NCBI GenBank assembly: GCA_020249775.1
Contig: JADCFA010000023.1
Location: 186,001-250,000 of the forward strand
DNA: 64,000 nucleotides
Direction: 5' to 3'
From: Roseomonas sp.
GTDB lineage: Bacteria > Pseudomonadota > Alphaproteobacteria > Acetobacterales > Acetobacteraceae
Shown: positions 43,637 to 50,923 of the stretch, piece after piece
Position numbering within the stretch: position 1 is the first letter of the stretch
Layout: each line of letters starts with the position of its first letter
Notes under the pieces: generated by a model
What the model saw: only the letters and a program-made list of their open reading frames with translations
Databases searched by the model: none
Told to the model about the DNA's origin: nothing
Translations under genes and position numbers: made by a program

Positions 43637-44287
43637 ATGAGCAAAACCGTCGAATGCTTCTACACGCTATCCTCCCCCTGGATGTATCTGGGGGGAAAGC
43701 AGTTATCCGACATCATCAAGCGCCACGGCGCCAATCTTGTGCTGCGGCCTTATGATTTCCGCCTGGTGGTGCCGCATACGGGGGGCATTGCGCTCCGCAC
43801 CCGCCCGGAACCACGCCAGGATTACCACGCTTTGGAACTGGATCGCTGGGCACTGCATCTTGGCATCCCAATCAAGCTGAAGCCAAAACACTACCCGCCA
43901 TCGGATCAACGCCCGGCGGGGCATATGGTCATGGCCGCCGCCGCGCGTGGCATGGATGCGATGCGGCTTTCCCATGCGCTGCTCACCGCGCTTTGGCTGG
44001 AAGACCGTGACATTGCAGACCCGCATATCCGCGTTGCCATTGCCGAAGAACAGGGCATGCCGGGCGAAAGCCTGCACCGCGAAGAGGAAAGTGCGAGCAT
44101 CCAGGCGGAGTTCGAGCGCAACAATCGCGACGCCATCGCCCGCGGGGTCTTCGGCGCGCCGACCTATATATGTCATGAACTGTTCCTTTGGGGCCAGGAC
44201 CGGCTGTTCTTCCTGGACAAGTATTTGAGCGGCGAGGCTGTGCAATCCGGCCCCGTCAGGACCATCGCCAAGAGCCGGGCGCGCTGA
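43637..44287 (+). CDS. 2-hydroxychromene-2-carboxylate isomerase family protein (DsbA fold)
   Basis: This 216-residue kappa-GST/HCCA-isomerase-like protein opens TVECFYTLSSPWMYLGGKQL, where a serine sits at the position of the DsbA cysteine (SSPW). Serine there is normal in this subfamily and binds glutathione. The C-terminus has the cis-proline motif GVFGAPTYICHELFLWGQDRL, of which GVFGAPTYI is the key part. Characterised members isomerise naphthalene-degradation intermediates; many others have unknown substrates. The next gene begins two bases after its stop, so the three genes 43228-45564 form one unit. Confidence 0.88.
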   Translation: MSKTVECFYTLSSPWMYLGGKQLSDIIKRHGANLVLRPYDFRLVVPHTGGIALRTRPEPRQDYHALELDRWALHLGIPIKLKPKHYPPSDQRPAGHMVMAAAARGMDAMRLSHALLTALWLEDRDIADPHIRVAIAEEQGMPGESLHREEESASIQAEFERNNRDAIARGVFGAPTYICHELFLWGQDRLFFLDKYLSGEAVQSGPVRTIAKSRAR

Positions 44288-44289
44288 GC

Positions 44290-45564
44290 GTGGTGGCTCG
44301 GCATGTTGTCATCATCGGCGCAGGTGCCGTTGGCGCGGCCTCGGCACTCGCGGCGCTGAAGGAAGGCTACCGCGTCACCATCCTCGATCCCGGTGAGCCG
44401 GGCGGGGAGCAGGCGGCGTCTTACGGCAATGGCTGCTGGCTCAGCCCCATGTCGGTGATCCCGCCAGCGGTGCCGGGCATTTGGAAGAAGCTGCCGAAAT
44501 TCCTCTCGGACCCGCTGGGACCGCTCGCCATTCGCTGGGGCTATTTGCCGAAGGTCGCGCCCTGGCTGATCCGCTATCTGGCTTCTGGCTGGCGGTGGCG
44601 GGATGTGGCGCGGACCGCCCATGCACTCCGCCCGCTGGTGCAGGATGCGCCCCGGCTGCACAAGGCTTTGGCGGAACAAGCCGGGGTTGGCCATCTGATC
44701 GAAAGGCGGGGGCTGATCTATATCTACCCCTCCCGCGCGGATTTTGAGGCTGAGCGGAAGGCCTGGGACATCCGCCATCAGGTCGGCGTGCGCTGGATTG
44801 AGCTTGACGCGGATGAGTTGCGCCAGCGGGAGCCTGATCTGGACCGCCGCTATGGTTTCGCGGTTTTCGTGGATGAGGGTGGGCATTGCACCGACCCTGG
44901 TGCTTATGTGGCGGCGCTGATCGCCCTTGCCCAGGCCGAAGGTGCCAAGCTTCTGCGGGATTACGCCACCGGCTTTCGCATCGAAGCCGGCCGGCTGCGT
45001 GCCGTGACGACAGGGCAGGGGGAGGTCGCCTGCGACGCCGCCGTGATCGCCGCCGGGGTGCATTCCAAGCCGCTGGCCCGTGCGGCCGGGGATGATGTGC
45101 CATTGGAAAGTGAACGCGGCTATCACGCCGAAATCAACGCGCCGGAAGTGGCGCCGCGCCATGGGCTGATGCCATCCGATGGGAAGATGTCCATCATGCG
45201 CACGGCGCGGGGCTTGCGCTGCGCGGGCCAGGTGGAGATTGCCGGGATTGCCGCGGCACCCAATTGGCAGCGTGCGGAAATCCTCAAAAATCATTTGCTG
45301 AGCTGCTTTCCTGGCCTCCCGCGCGACCTGCCGGCGGATCGGGTGAAGTTTTGGCTCGGGCATCGGCCCTCCATGCCCGATGGCATGCCCTGCCTTGGCC
45401 CATCCCGCGCAACGGCGGATGTGATCCACGCCTTTGGCCATGGCCATACCGGGCTTGTGGCGGCGGCCCGGACGGGGGAGGTAGTGGCAGCGCTGCTTGC
45501 CCGCCGCGCGCCGCCGATCCCGATCGCTGCCTTCGACTCGCGGCGCTTCAAGGCGTTTTTTTAG
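44290..45564 (+). CDS. FAD-dependent amino-acid oxidoreductase, DadA-like
   Basis: This 424-residue flavoprotein of the DAO/DadA family has a GTG start immediately before the dinucleotide motif HVVIIGAGAVGAASALAAL (GxGxxG at residues 10-15). The family motif GEQAASYGNGCWLSP is present, and the FAD-closing HGHTGLVAAARTGEVVAAL lies near the C-terminus. DadA enzymes oxidise D-amino acids or related amines to oxo-acids and ammonia, passing electrons to the respiratory chain. A second in-frame GTG at 44293 is an equal alternative start. It ends the three-gene unit with the DUF3225 and isomerase-like genes. Confidence 0.88.
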   Translation: MVARHVVIIGAGAVGAASALAALKEGYRVTILDPGEPGGEQAASYGNGCWLSPMSVIPPAVPGIWKKLPKFLSDPLGPLAIRWGYLPKVAPWLIRYLASGWRWRDVARTAHALRPLVQDAPRLHKALAEQAGVGHLIERRGLIYIYPSRADFEAERKAWDIRHQVGVRWIELDADELRQREPDLDRRYGFAVFVDEGGHCTDPGAYVAALIALAQAEGAKLLRDYATGFRIEAGRLRAVTTGQGEVACDAAVIAAGVHSKPLARAAGDDVPLESERGYHAEINAPEVAPRHGLMPSDGKMSIMRTARGLRCAGQVEIAGIAAAPNWQRAEILKNHLLSCFPGLPRDLPADRVKFWLGHRPSMPDGMPCLGPSRATADVIHAFGHGHTGLVAAARTGEVVAALLARRAPPIPIAAFDSRRFKAFF

Positions 45565-45612
45565 CTTTTCGTGCTTCGTCCTTAAGATTTTGCTCGCTTT
45601 TCCAGAAACGCG

Positions 45613-46434
45613 GTGCCATGTTCCGAAATGGCGGCGTTGCATCCCGCGCGCGGCGGTCATTTATGTGTGGATAGTCAAACAGTGTTTCCTGAAAACGAAC
45701 ACCAGGATAGCACCGGGCCGATCGAGGCCGAGGTGAAGTGGTATAACTCCCGTAAAGGCTTCGGCTTCGTACTGGGACCAGATGGGCAGGACGTGTTTTT
45801 TCACGCCTCGGCCCTGACAGAGGCAGGCATTGAGCCGCCAGATACCGGCGATAAGCTGGTCTGTGAAATCGGGTCTGACCGGCAAGGCCGGCGCCTGATC
45901 ACGCGGATCATGCAGCTGAAGAAAGGCGAAGGCGGTGGCGAAGCGCGCCCGCCGCGCCGTGAATTCGGCGGCGGTGGCGGCTTTGGGGATCGTCCCCCGC
46001 GCCGCGATTTTGGGGATCGCCCCCCGCGTCGTGATTTCGGGGATCGCCCGCCGCGCCGTGATTTCGGTGGCGGCGGCTTTGGTGGCGGTGGCTTCGGTGA
46101 CCGTCCCCCGCGCCGTGATTTCGGGGGCGGTGGCTTTGGTGGCGGTGGCTTCGGCGATCGTCCCCCGCGGCGCGATTTTGGTGATCGCCCCCCGCGGCGC
46201 GAATTCAACCGCGATGAAGGCGGGCCGACCTATGACATCGCTGGCACGGTGAAATGGTTTGACCAGGTGCGCGGCTTTGGCTTCGTGACGCCGGAAGATG
46301 GCGGGCAGGATGTATTCCTCCATTCATCGGTATTGCAGCGCGCTGGCAAGCAGGATGTGCAGCAGGGCGAGAAGGTTGCCCTTGAAGTGCGTGACGGCCA
46401 GCGCGGCCGCCAGGCTGTGAATATGAAGGACTGA
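45613..46434 (+). CDS. double cold-shock-domain protein with an RPPRR-Gly repeat linker
   Basis: This protein of up to 273 residues has two cold-shock (nucleic-acid binding) domains. Domain 1 (about residues 38-100) has RNP1 KGFGFV and RNP2 DVFFH. Domain 2 (about residues 207-273) has RGFGFV and DVFLH. The linker between them has seven copies of RPPRR[DE]F separated by glycine-rich GGGGFGG segments, resembling RGG-type RNA-binding regions. It probably binds RNA or single-stranded DNA and may act as an RNA chaperone. The start is uncertain: no clear ribosome site is seen for GTG 45613, ATG 45628 or GTG 45667. An intrinsic terminator follows. Confidence 0.85.
   Translation: MPCSEMAALHPARGGHLCVDSQTVFPENEHQDSTGPIEAEVKWYNSRKGFGFVLGPDGQDVFFHASALTEAGIEPPDTGDKLVCEIGSDRQGRRLITRIMQLKKGEGGGEARPPRREFGGGGGFGDRPPRRDFGDRPPRRDFGDRPPRRDFGGGGFGGGGFGDRPPRRDFGGGGFGGGGFGDRPPRRDFGDRPPRREFNRDEGGPTYDIAGTVKWFDQVRGFGFVTPEDGGQDVFLHSSVLQRAGKQDVQQGEKVALEVRDGQRGRQAVNMKD
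45940..46215 (+). repeat. in-frame tandem repeats in the cold-shock linker
   Basis: Near-identical units built on GATCG(C/T)CCCCCGCG(C/T)CG(C/T)GATTT recur seven times, separated by glycine-coding GGCGGTGGC blocks. Nucleotide similarity is high, including a repeated longer block (about 46060-46155). Copying by slippage is therefore likely, and the copy number may vary between strains. Confidence 0.8.
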
Positions 46435-46481
46435 AGCCCAGCTTTTCGCCGGCCTTTGGCTGGTGAAACTGAAGTGACGGG

Positions 46482-46512
46482 AAAAGCGAGGGCCATGGCT
46501 CCTCGCTTTTTT
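46482..46512 (+). terminator. intrinsic terminator after the cold-shock gene
   Basis: AAAAGCGAGG (46482-46491) and CCTCGCTTTT (46501-46510) form a perfect ten-base-pair stem with the loop GCCATGGCT, followed by TTC. It is 48 bases after the stop codon and isolates the gene from the flagellin downstream. Confidence 0.9.
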
Positions 46513-46657
46513 CTTGGCGTATTTGGCTGAGGTCCGTTTCCATTGCAGATTGAGAAAACTGAAGACGCTACCGGCATCTTTACCGAATTTCAATAAAAAA
46601 TGTGGTTTTTCAATGGTTTATTTAACCGGTTTTTCACTTCCACCTGAGAAATTCAGG

Positions 46658-46677
46658 GTGTCCCGAAAATCGGGCAC
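46658..46677 (+). promoter_or_regulatory. hairpin in the 5' leader of flagellin gene 1
   Basis: GTG-t-CCCGA-aaa-TCGGG-CAC forms a stem-loop with one bulged base ending 17 bases before the flagellin ATG. The ribosome site itself (AAGGGAAAATCCC) can also fold as GGG-AAAAT-CCC just before the ATG. In other alphaproteobacteria (Caulobacter FlbT) flagellin mRNA is controlled through its 5' leader; a similar role here is inference. Confidence 0.5.
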
Positions 46678-46694
46678 AGCGAAGGGAAAATCCC

Positions 46695-47528
46695 ATGAAT
46701 CTGAATTCCGTAAATACCAACCTGGCGGCCATGACCGCCCTGCAATCCCTGAACCGCACCAATGACGCGCTGGGGGTAGTTCAAAAGCGAGTCTCAACCG
46801 GGTTTCGGGTGGCCGATGCCAAGGATGATGGTGGCGCCTTTGCCGTAGCCCAATCAGTGCGCGGCGATGCTGCGGGGCTCACAGCCGCCAATGAACAATT
46901 GGGTGGCCTCAAGGGCGTGATTGATGTGACCTTGCATGGGCTTGGTCAGGTTTCCAAAACCATGGTGGATCTGCGGACCGTGCTGACGCGTCTCGCCGAT
47001 GGCACGATCAATGATCAACAGCGCGACCAATATGAACAGCAATATGATCAGCTGCGTACGCAGGTAGAGCGTTTCATTGAAGACGCTACCTATAACGGGC
47101 GCAATCTCCTGACGACCGCGACCACGGCGGGCGGCGGCGACATCGTTGCGATTCGCAATGAAGCCGGCACGACGCTGACCATCGGGGCTTTCGATGGCGC
47201 GACTGCCTTAGTGGTTTCCGCGGCACCTACTGATGCCGCTGGCGCACAGACCGCCATTAGTGGTGATTGGACCAACATAAATGAAGCGATCAATGATGCG
47301 CTCAATCGGCTTGGGTCGGATGCGCGCTACATAGATGCGCAAGTGAATTATAACCGCGACAAGCTTGATGCGGTGGAAGGCGGACTTGGTGCCCTGATTG
47401 ACGCTGATATCGCCAAGGAAGCCGCGCGGCTTCAGGCGTTGCAGATTCGCCAGCAGCTTGGCACGCAGACGCTGTCCATCACCAACCAGGCACCGCAGGC
47501 ACTCCTCTCACTCTTCGGCGGTCGCTGA
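46695..47528 (+). CDS. flagellin 1
   Basis: This 277-residue flagellin forms the flagellar filament after export by the flagellar type III apparatus. The N-terminal D0/D1 region reads SVNTNLAAMTALQSLNRTND and continues VQKRVSTGFRVADAKDDGGAFAVAQ, quoted here by the core STGFRVADAKDDG. The C-terminal D1/D0 helices contain LGSDARYIDAQVNYNRDKLDA and end SITNQAPQALLSLFGGR. The variable D2/D3 centre is very short, as in many alphaproteobacteria. The ATG has GAAGGGAAAA upstream. No other flagellar structural genes are in the window besides flagellin 2. Confidence 0.95.
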   Translation: MNLNSVNTNLAAMTALQSLNRTNDALGVVQKRVSTGFRVADAKDDGGAFAVAQSVRGDAAGLTAANEQLGGLKGVIDVTLHGLGQVSKTMVDLRTVLTRLADGTINDQQRDQYEQQYDQLRTQVERFIEDATYNGRNLLTTATTAGGGDIVAIRNEAGTTLTIGAFDGATALVVSAAPTDAAGAQTAISGDWTNINEAINDALNRLGSDARYIDAQVNYNRDKLDAVEGGLGALIDADIAKEAARLQALQIRQQLGTQTLSITNQAPQALLSLFGGR

Positions 47529-47589
47529 TCGTGGTCTGATGCAAGTGGTTTGAATAACAATAATGAGCAGCCACGCCACGAAGTCATGA

Positions 47590-47630
47590 CTACAGCGCGT
47601 CATCCAAAATGGGTCGCGCTGTAGTTTTTT
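47590..47630 (+). terminator. intrinsic terminator after flagellin gene 1
   Basis: CTACAGCGCG (47590-47599) and CGCGCTGTAG (47615-47624) form a perfect ten-base-pair stem with a fifteen-base loop, followed by six T residues. It lies 61 bases after the flagellin stop, so flagellin 2 needs its own promoter. Confidence 0.93.
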
Positions 47631-47791
47631 GTTGCGCGGTTGACAAACGGTCTTGGCTTGACGCTTCTGCGACCCGGAAGTCAGCAATGCAAAACCTCAC
47701 TTCATGTTGCGAAATATGCAGAAGGCTCCCAAGCCGCCGGTTTCACCTCGCACCATTAGCCCTTGTGTTGGTTGCTTGTCTCGTGCCGCCG

Positions 47792-47912
47792 AGTGGTGCG
47801 ATTCATGCTGACCTTGCCCAAGGCAAACCTGCCCCCGCGCACCACTAGCCCTTTATTTGGTGGGCCGATTCAGGCTGTTGTCTGGAACCGTCAGCAGCGA
47901 CAGCATCACTAG
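47792..47912 (+). repeat. dispersed structured repeat, copy B
   Basis: This is the second copy of the roughly 120-base element at 25720. It starts with the identical 20 bases and ends CACTAG. Here the outer inverted repeat is longer and perfect: AGTGGTGCG (47792-47800) with CGCACCACT (47838-47846). The second hairpin is kept by G-U pairing (GCTGTTG with CAGCAGC) despite base changes. The TTTGGTGG(G/C)CCGATTCA core is also kept. Conservation of pairing with changed bases argues for a structured element. Confidence 0.7.
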
Positions 47913-48159
47913 AATTTGTTCAAGCCAAGTTGAATCGCTTGGCTTTCCGGAAAACGCGACCGAACAAAAGTTCAGCGCGTTCCCTGTGAACCAATGTGAA
48001 CGGCAAACGCTCTGGAGATTCCACTTGGCCCAGATATGCTTCATGCAAGCCATCAAGTGAGTGTTGAATCTTGAACGAGAAATTTTCGATAAAAGACTTC
48101 GGCAAGTAAATCTCTCCGAGCATTCATAGAATTTTATACTTTTGTGGGCAGAGTGAGGT

Positions 48160-48179
48160 CGGATCAAAAAACTGATCCG
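48160..48179 (+). promoter_or_regulatory. hairpin in the 5' leader of flagellin gene 2
   Basis: CGGATCA-aaaaac-TGATCCG is a perfect seven-base-pair stem-loop ending 19 bases before the ATG of flagellin 2. The following ribosome site GAAGGAAAAATTCC can fold as GGAA-AAA-TTCC. The arrangement (stem-loop, then a mini-hairpin holding the ribosome site) is the same as at flagellin 1, although the sequences differ. Confidence 0.55.
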
Positions 48180-48198
48180 TGATGAAGGAAAAATTCCG

Positions 48199-49047
48199 AT
48201 GAGTCTCACATCCATCAATACCAATATTGGCGCCATGACGGCGCTGCAGTCGCTGAATCGCACCAATGATGCTTTGGCCCAGGTGCAAAAGCGTATTTCC
48301 ACCGGATATCGCGTGGCAGACGCCAGGGATGATGGCGGTGCTTATGCCGTGGCGCAAACTGTCAGGTCGAATTCCTCAGCCCTGACCGCAGTCAATGAGC
48401 AAATGGGCGGGCTAAGAGGCCTTGTGGATGTGTCGCTTACGGCGCTTGAAGAAGTCTCCAAGACCATGATCGAAATCCGCAGCGTGCTGACGCGTCTCGC
48501 CGATGGCACGGTGGGCGACCAGGCGCGCGATCAGTATAATCAGCAATATGACCAGCTGAGAACGCAGGTGACGAATTTCTTGGCTGACGCGGATTATTTT
48601 GGCAAGAACCTGCTGACTGGCTCAACGCCCACTGATGACATTGTAACGCTGCGGAGCGAATCGGTCGAAACAGCGGATTTATACACGCTACCTGCTCTTG
48701 GTCCGGACACGAAATTCATTGTTGCTGCTGGACCCTTTGCGGATGCTGCCGCTGCGCGCGCAGCGCTTGATGAAACAACCGGCGATTATCAAATCGTAAA
48801 CAAAACCATCAATAATGCAATGAATCGCCTTGGGTCCGATGCGCGCTATATTGATGCGCAAATTACCTATAATCGAGACAAGGTTGATGCCATGGAAGTC
48901 GGGCTCGGCGCCCTGATTGATGCCGATCTCGCCCGCGAATCCGCGCGGCTTCAGGCACTGCAAATCCGCCAGCAGCTTGGCAGCCAGACGCTGTCCATCG
49001 CCAATCAGGCGCCGCAATTCCTGATGTCGCTGTTTGGTGGGCGGTGA
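48199..49047 (+). CDS. flagellin 2
   Basis: This 282-residue flagellin closely resembles flagellin 1 at both ends: SINTNIGAMTALQSLNRTND at the start, LGSDARYIDAQITYNRDKVDA and ...IANQAPQFLMSLFGGR at the end. The middle third (about residues 150-200, VETADLYTLPALGPDTKF and neighbours) is clearly different, so the two filament proteins would expose different surfaces. Multiple flagellins are common in alphaproteobacteria. The ATG has GAAGGAAAAA upstream, behind a leader hairpin. The next gene is convergent, 30 bases downstream. Confidence 0.95.
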   Translation: MSLTSINTNIGAMTALQSLNRTNDALAQVQKRISTGYRVADARDDGGAYAVAQTVRSNSSALTAVNEQMGGLRGLVDVSLTALEEVSKTMIEIRSVLTRLADGTVGDQARDQYNQQYDQLRTQVTNFLADADYFGKNLLTGSTPTDDIVTLRSESVETADLYTLPALGPDTKFIVAAGPFADAAAARAALDETTGDYQIVNKTINNAMNRLGSDARYIDAQITYNRDKVDAMEVGLGALIDADLARESARLQALQIRQQLGSQTLSIANQAPQFLMSLFGGR

Positions 49048-49077
49048 TCCTATGGATGGCCCTCACCACTCAACCGG

Positions 49078-49818
49078 CTAGCCAAAGCGCCGCGGCCTGA
49101 GCCCGGCATGGAACCAGGTGATCATGGAATAGATATCATAGACCGGCAGGCCGAGTGCGTCCCTAAGCGCCGCCGCATAGGGCGGCATATTGGTGCATTC
49201 CAAAACAATGGCGCCAACATCCGGATGCTGCGCCACCAGCGCGCGCCCCGCATCCAGGATATCCTGGGTCGCAAGGTCAATATCCATATCCTGCTGATCG
49301 GCGCGAATCAGGACGCGGAAAAACTCCCGCCCGCCTTCCGTGCCGACACAGGGGATATCGCGCGCCACACCTGCGGCATCCAAATGCGCCGGCGTCAGGG
49401 ATTGCTTGCTGACGGTAATCACGCCAACGCGCTTGCCGGGGGGCAGCGTCGCCTGCACCCAGGGCACCTGCATCAGGGATGATGTCGCGACCGGCACTTG
49501 CACGGCTTCGGCCAATTCGCGCTGGAACAGGGATAGGAAGCCGCAATTGGTGGTGATGGCCTCGGCGCCCAGATGGACCAGCTCCTGCGCCGCCGCGATG
49601 AAATCCGGCAAAAGCCCCTTGGCGCCGAGCAGCACGACCTTTTCAGGGGTCGCGCCGCGCACCACGCGAAACAATACGGGGAAGGGCCAGGTCTCGCCAT
49701 TGCCCATATCGCCGGGGATGCGGGGAAAGCGCGCTTCCAGCATCAATATGCCAAGCGGCGCGCCATAGATGGATTTGCCGCCACGCGCGATGCGCGGCGC
49801 TGAATTTGGGCTGTTCAT
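49078..49818 (-). CDS. aspartate/glutamate racemase family protein
   Basis: This 246-residue protein of the Asp/Glu/hydantoin racemase superfamily has both catalytic cysteines, in ITTNCGFLSLFQ near residue 93 and VLECTNMPPYAAAL near residue 206. These are the hallmark of two-cysteine racemases; related members include maleate isomerase and arylmalonate decarboxylase, so the reaction could be racemisation, isomerisation or decarboxylation of a dicarboxylate. The ATG at 49818 is preferred over a TTG two codons upstream. It is divergent from a Bug-type binding protein gene 55 bases away, a common arrangement in which the intergenic region holds both promoters. Confidence 0.85.
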   Translation of the reverse strand: MNSPNSAPRIARGGKSIYGAPLGILMLEARFPRIPGDMGNGETWPFPVLFRVVRGATPEKVVLLGAKGLLPDFIAAAQELVHLGAEAITTNCGFLSLFQRELAEAVQVPVATSSLMQVPWVQATLPPGKRVGVITVSKQSLTPAHLDAAGVARDIPCVGTEGGREFFRVLIRADQQDMDIDLATQDILDAGRALVAQHPDVGAIVLECTNMPPYAAALRDALGLPVYDIYSMITWFHAGLRPRRFG

Positions 49819-49873
49819 TCCCAAAGCTTAGATGGCTAAGATGGCTCCCAACAATCCCGGGGAGTTTCAAACC

Positions 49874-50857
49874 ATGCGCTTTCGCCTGCTCGCCGCCCTT
49901 TTCGCTGTCCTGGTCGCCTCGCCCGCCCTGGCGCAGGGTGATTGGCCCAATCGTCCGATCACGCTGATGGGCGGATTCCCGAATGGCGCGGGGACGGATA
50001 TTTATGCGCGGCGCCTCGCGGAACCGCTTTCCCGCGTGCTGGGCCAGCCTGTCGTGGTGGATAACCGCACCGGCGCCGGGGGCAATATCGGTTCAGACTT
50101 TGTCGCGAAATCCCGCCCCGATGGCTATACTTTCTACTTTGGCACGGCGGGGACGCATGCCATCAACGCCGCGCTCTATAAAAGTTTGCCTTTTGATGTG
50201 CAGCGGGATTTCACGCCTGTCCTGCTGCTTGGCGATGTGCCCAATGTGATGATCGTCAGCCCCGAAAAACGCCCGCAATTCCAGAATTGCGCGCAGGTGC
50301 TGGCGGCGGCGCGGGCGCGGCCCCAGGCGGTTTCCTATGGCTCGACCGGCAATGGCGCCTCCACCCACCTCGCCGGGGTGCAATTCGCCATCGCTGCCGG
50401 GCTTGACCTGCTGCATGTGCCCTATCGCGGCCAGCCGGGCGCCATGGCGTCTCTGCTGGCGGGCGATACCGACCTGTTCTTCAACCAATCGGGCGCTGCC
50501 ATGGGGCCGATCCGCCAGGGCCAGGTGCGCCCCTTGGCGGTGATGAGCCCGGCACGGCTTGCCGCGCTGCCTGATGTGCCCACAGTGGCTGAGGCTTGCG
50601 GCACGCCACCCATGGATACCAGCACCTGGTATGCCATCCTGGCCCCGGCTGGCCTGCCGGACCCGATCCTGCGGCGCATGAATACTGAGGTGAACCGCAT
50701 CATCGCAGCGCCCGAATTCCGCACCTGGCTGGTGCAGGATCAGGCCATCACGCCCCCCGCCGCGCCCAATACGCCCGAGCAATTCCGCGAAACCCTGGCA
50801 CGCGATATTGCCCGCTGGGCTGAGGTGGTGCGGCGTTCCGGCGCCACGGTGGATTGA
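49874..50857 (+). CDS. Bug-family (tripartite tricarboxylate transporter) substrate-binding protein 1
   Basis: This 327-residue periplasmic TctC/Bug protein has a signal peptide (MRFRLLAALFAVLVASPALAQ), given here by its ends MRFRLL to ALAQ, residues 1-21. The mature fold begins DWPNRPITLMGGFPNGAGTD, with the Bug signature VVDNRTGAGGNIGSDFVA and the STGNGASTHLAG loop. Such proteins bind carboxylates for TctAB permeases or act in sensing. No TctA/TctB genes are in the window. The ATG has GGGGAG upstream. It heads a rightward cluster with acyl-CoA dehydrogenase and CoA-transferase genes. Confidence 0.92.
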   Translation: MRFRLLAALFAVLVASPALAQGDWPNRPITLMGGFPNGAGTDIYARRLAEPLSRVLGQPVVVDNRTGAGGNIGSDFVAKSRPDGYTFYFGTAGTHAINAALYKSLPFDVQRDFTPVLLLGDVPNVMIVSPEKRPQFQNCAQVLAAARARPQAVSYGSTGNGASTHLAGVQFAIAAGLDLLHVPYRGQPGAMASLLAGDTDLFFNQSGAAMGPIRQGQVRPLAVMSPARLAALPDVPTVAEACGTPPMDTSTWYAILAPAGLPDPILRRMNTEVNRIIAAPEFRTWLVQDQAITPPAAPNTPEQFRETLARDIARWAEVVRRSGATVD

Positions 50858-50923
50858 AGCCGCCCATCATCTTGCAAGGCGGGCCTGCCGGCCCTAATCC
50901 GGGCGCAAACCGGAGCAAGACCG

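Larger units (their letters stand above)
47529..48198. other. 670-base spacer between the two flagellin genes
   Basis: No convincing gene is seen; short frames here have no family features, and one begins inside the terminator. The spacer holds the flagellin 1 terminator (47590-47630), the second copy of the dispersed repeat (47792-47912) and an AT-rich leader for flagellin 2 from about 48060 with its hairpin. No sigma54 (GG-N10-GC) or clear sigma28 promoter could be confirmed by eye. Confidence 0.55.

Noticed and set aside
45940-46215. Regular short repeats that could be taken for a CRISPR-like array
   Set aside because: They are in frame, code RPPRR/glycine units inside a cold-shock protein, have no unique spacers and no cas genes nearby.
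46512-46530. Possible sigma54 promoter (TTGGCGTATTTGGCTG) upstream of flagellin 1
   Set aside because: GG-GC spacing is eight bases, too short, and it directly follows the cold-shock terminator.
47609-47848. A 79-codon forward frame between the flagellin genes
   Set aside because: It begins inside the flagellin 1 terminator, has no ribosome site and runs into the dispersed repeat; no protein features.
48012-48030. Possible sigma54 promoter (TTGGCCCAGATATGCTT) upstream of flagellin 2
   Set aside because: Only nine bases separate GG and GC instead of ten, and the rest of the consensus is poor.
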